This document shows, piece by piece, positions 63,483 through 64,000 of a stretch of DNA of 64,000 nt. The position numbers and the translations under genes are program-made. The stretch is taken from positions 15,137 through 79,136 of the forward strand of contig JBHIET010000004.1 of NCBI GenBank assembly GCA_046760785.1, read 5' to 3'. Position 1 is the first letter of the stretch. Each line of letters opens with the position of its first letter. Origin of the DNA: JBHIET01 sp046760785 (GTDB taxonomy: Bacteria > Chloroflexota > Anaerolineae > B4-G1). The notes below the pieces were generated by a model. It did not search any database. It was not told the DNA's origin and saw only the letters and a list, made by a program, of their open reading frames with translations.

Positions 63483-64000
63483 TAGAAGAACTTCGTGCCC
63501 ACGTGGTAGAGAAACTGCCAGAACTGGACGGCGTGATTGGACTGCGGCGGACGGTGGAGGGAGCCGCGCCCTATCTCTTTCGGGAAGGAGGTGACCTATC
63601 TCAACTGGTGTTGAGTCCCCGCTATCCTCTATCTACCACCGTCTCTTTGCTGCAGAAGCGATACCCGGAGGCCCACTTCGGCATCGTGGCTCGGGGGTGT
63701 GACATGCGCGCATTGGTGGAAATGGCCAAGCGAGAGCAGGTGGACCCCGACCGGCTGTACCTGCTGGGGGTGGCCTGCACCGCCGAGGAAGCCGAGGAGT
63801 GCCGCTGCGCCGACCCTGTGCCTCATCCAGAACCATGGCCCCAGGCCGAGCTGCTCGGCACGCCGGTGGGAGGCGCTCCACCCAACCCCATCGTCGCCGA
63901 GTACGAGAAGATGTCCCTCCAAGAGCGGCACGTGTTTTGGAAACGGCAGTTCCTCAAGTGCATCAAGTGCTATGGCTGCCGCAACATCTGCCCGGAGTGC
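63461..64000 (+). CDS. FrhB/FdhB-like flavin and 4Fe-4S protein, partial (runs off the window)
   Basis: First 180 residues. VVEKLPELDGVIGLRRTVEG and IVARGCDMRALVEMAKRE resemble F420-hydrogenase/dehydrogenase beta-type proteins next to Hdr genes. The window ends in CIKCYGCRNICPEC, the start of a ferredoxin domain. ATG 63461 overlaps hepT. It probably feeds electrons into MvhD/HdrA. Confidence 0.75.
   Translation, partial: MAGRDALIEELRAHVVEKLPELDGVIGLRRTVEGAAPYLFREGGDLSQLVLSPRYPLSTTVSLLQKRYPEAHFGIVARGCDMRALVEMAKREQVDPDRLYLLGVACTAEEAEECRCADPVPHPEPWPQAELLGTPVGGAPPNPIVAEYEKMSLQERHVFWKRQFLKCIKCYGCRNICPEC

Overview
The window reads as one contig from a GC-rich, anaerobic bacterium, most likely an uncultured Chloroflexota (Anaerolineae-like) lineage. 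This is inference. It rests on the anaerobic gene content, an insertion in ribosomal protein S12, a large lineage-type insertion in RpoB, actinobacterial-type inositol phospholipid genes, and an unusually dense load of dispersed short repeats. No rRNA gene is present to settle the taxonomy.

Layout. (1) 1-18009 is a catabolic region. It holds the tail of a LivF-type ABC ATPase, pyrB, a first xanthine-dehydrogenase-family enzyme (Mo subunit plus a fused FAD/2Fe-2S subunit), a cytoplasmic reductive-dehalogenase-like protein, a second xanthine-dehydrogenase-family enzyme (three separate subunits interrupted by a four-helix-bundle gene), a hydantoinase/dihydropyrimidinase, and an amino-acid fermentation unit (iorA, iorB, ADP-forming acyl-CoA synthetase, HisC-like aminotransferase). 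(2) 18347-19954 holds pncC/cinA and a GNAT gene. (3) 20224-47158 is a nearly complete transcription-translation block: rpoB, then str (rpsL, rpsG, fusA, tuf), S10, spc and alpha gene sets with secY, adk, map, rpoA, truA, rplM and rpsI. rpoC and infA are missing from their usual places, and the EF-Tu has an aberrant switch I. (4) 47238-55013 holds mazG, a retropepsin-like gene, tRNA-Pro(CGG), an ArsR-inositol-phosphate synthase-PI(P) synthase unit, an ABC-2 exporter whose permease carries a SpoIIM-like domain, and a metallo-beta-lactamase-fold hydrolase. (5) 55308-64000 is a heterodisulfide-reductase-type electron-transfer operon (hdrC, hdrB, hdrA, mvhD, and an FrhB-like protein running off the end) interleaved with toxin-antitoxin-type genes: a HicB-HicA fusion, a four-helix-bundle gene, Phd/PIN and MntA/HepT.

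How it works together. The iorAB/ACD/HisC genes can turn aromatic amino acids into aryl-acids with ATP and reduced ferredoxin. The Hdr/MvhD/FrhB-like module is a plausible ferredoxin- and flavin-linked bifurcating or confurcating partner. The strongest single observation is that hdrA is interrupted by one in-frame UGA exactly where HdrA proteins carry a conserved Cys (or Sec in methanococci). It is followed by a 7-bp hairpin with a GGUC loop, so hdrA is best read as one selenoprotein gene.

A second theme is repeats. Palindromic and low-complexity elements sit at gene ends and also inside open reading frames, where they encode linkers, tails and extensions (XDH linker, L30 N-terminus, IorA, ACD, hydantoinase, TruA). 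Three intergenic units are bounded by terminal inverted repeats and look like MITEs. Two paralogous four-helix-bundle genes are each bracketed by mutually complementary low-complexity repeats, reminiscent of rRNA intervening sequences but placed inside protein operons.
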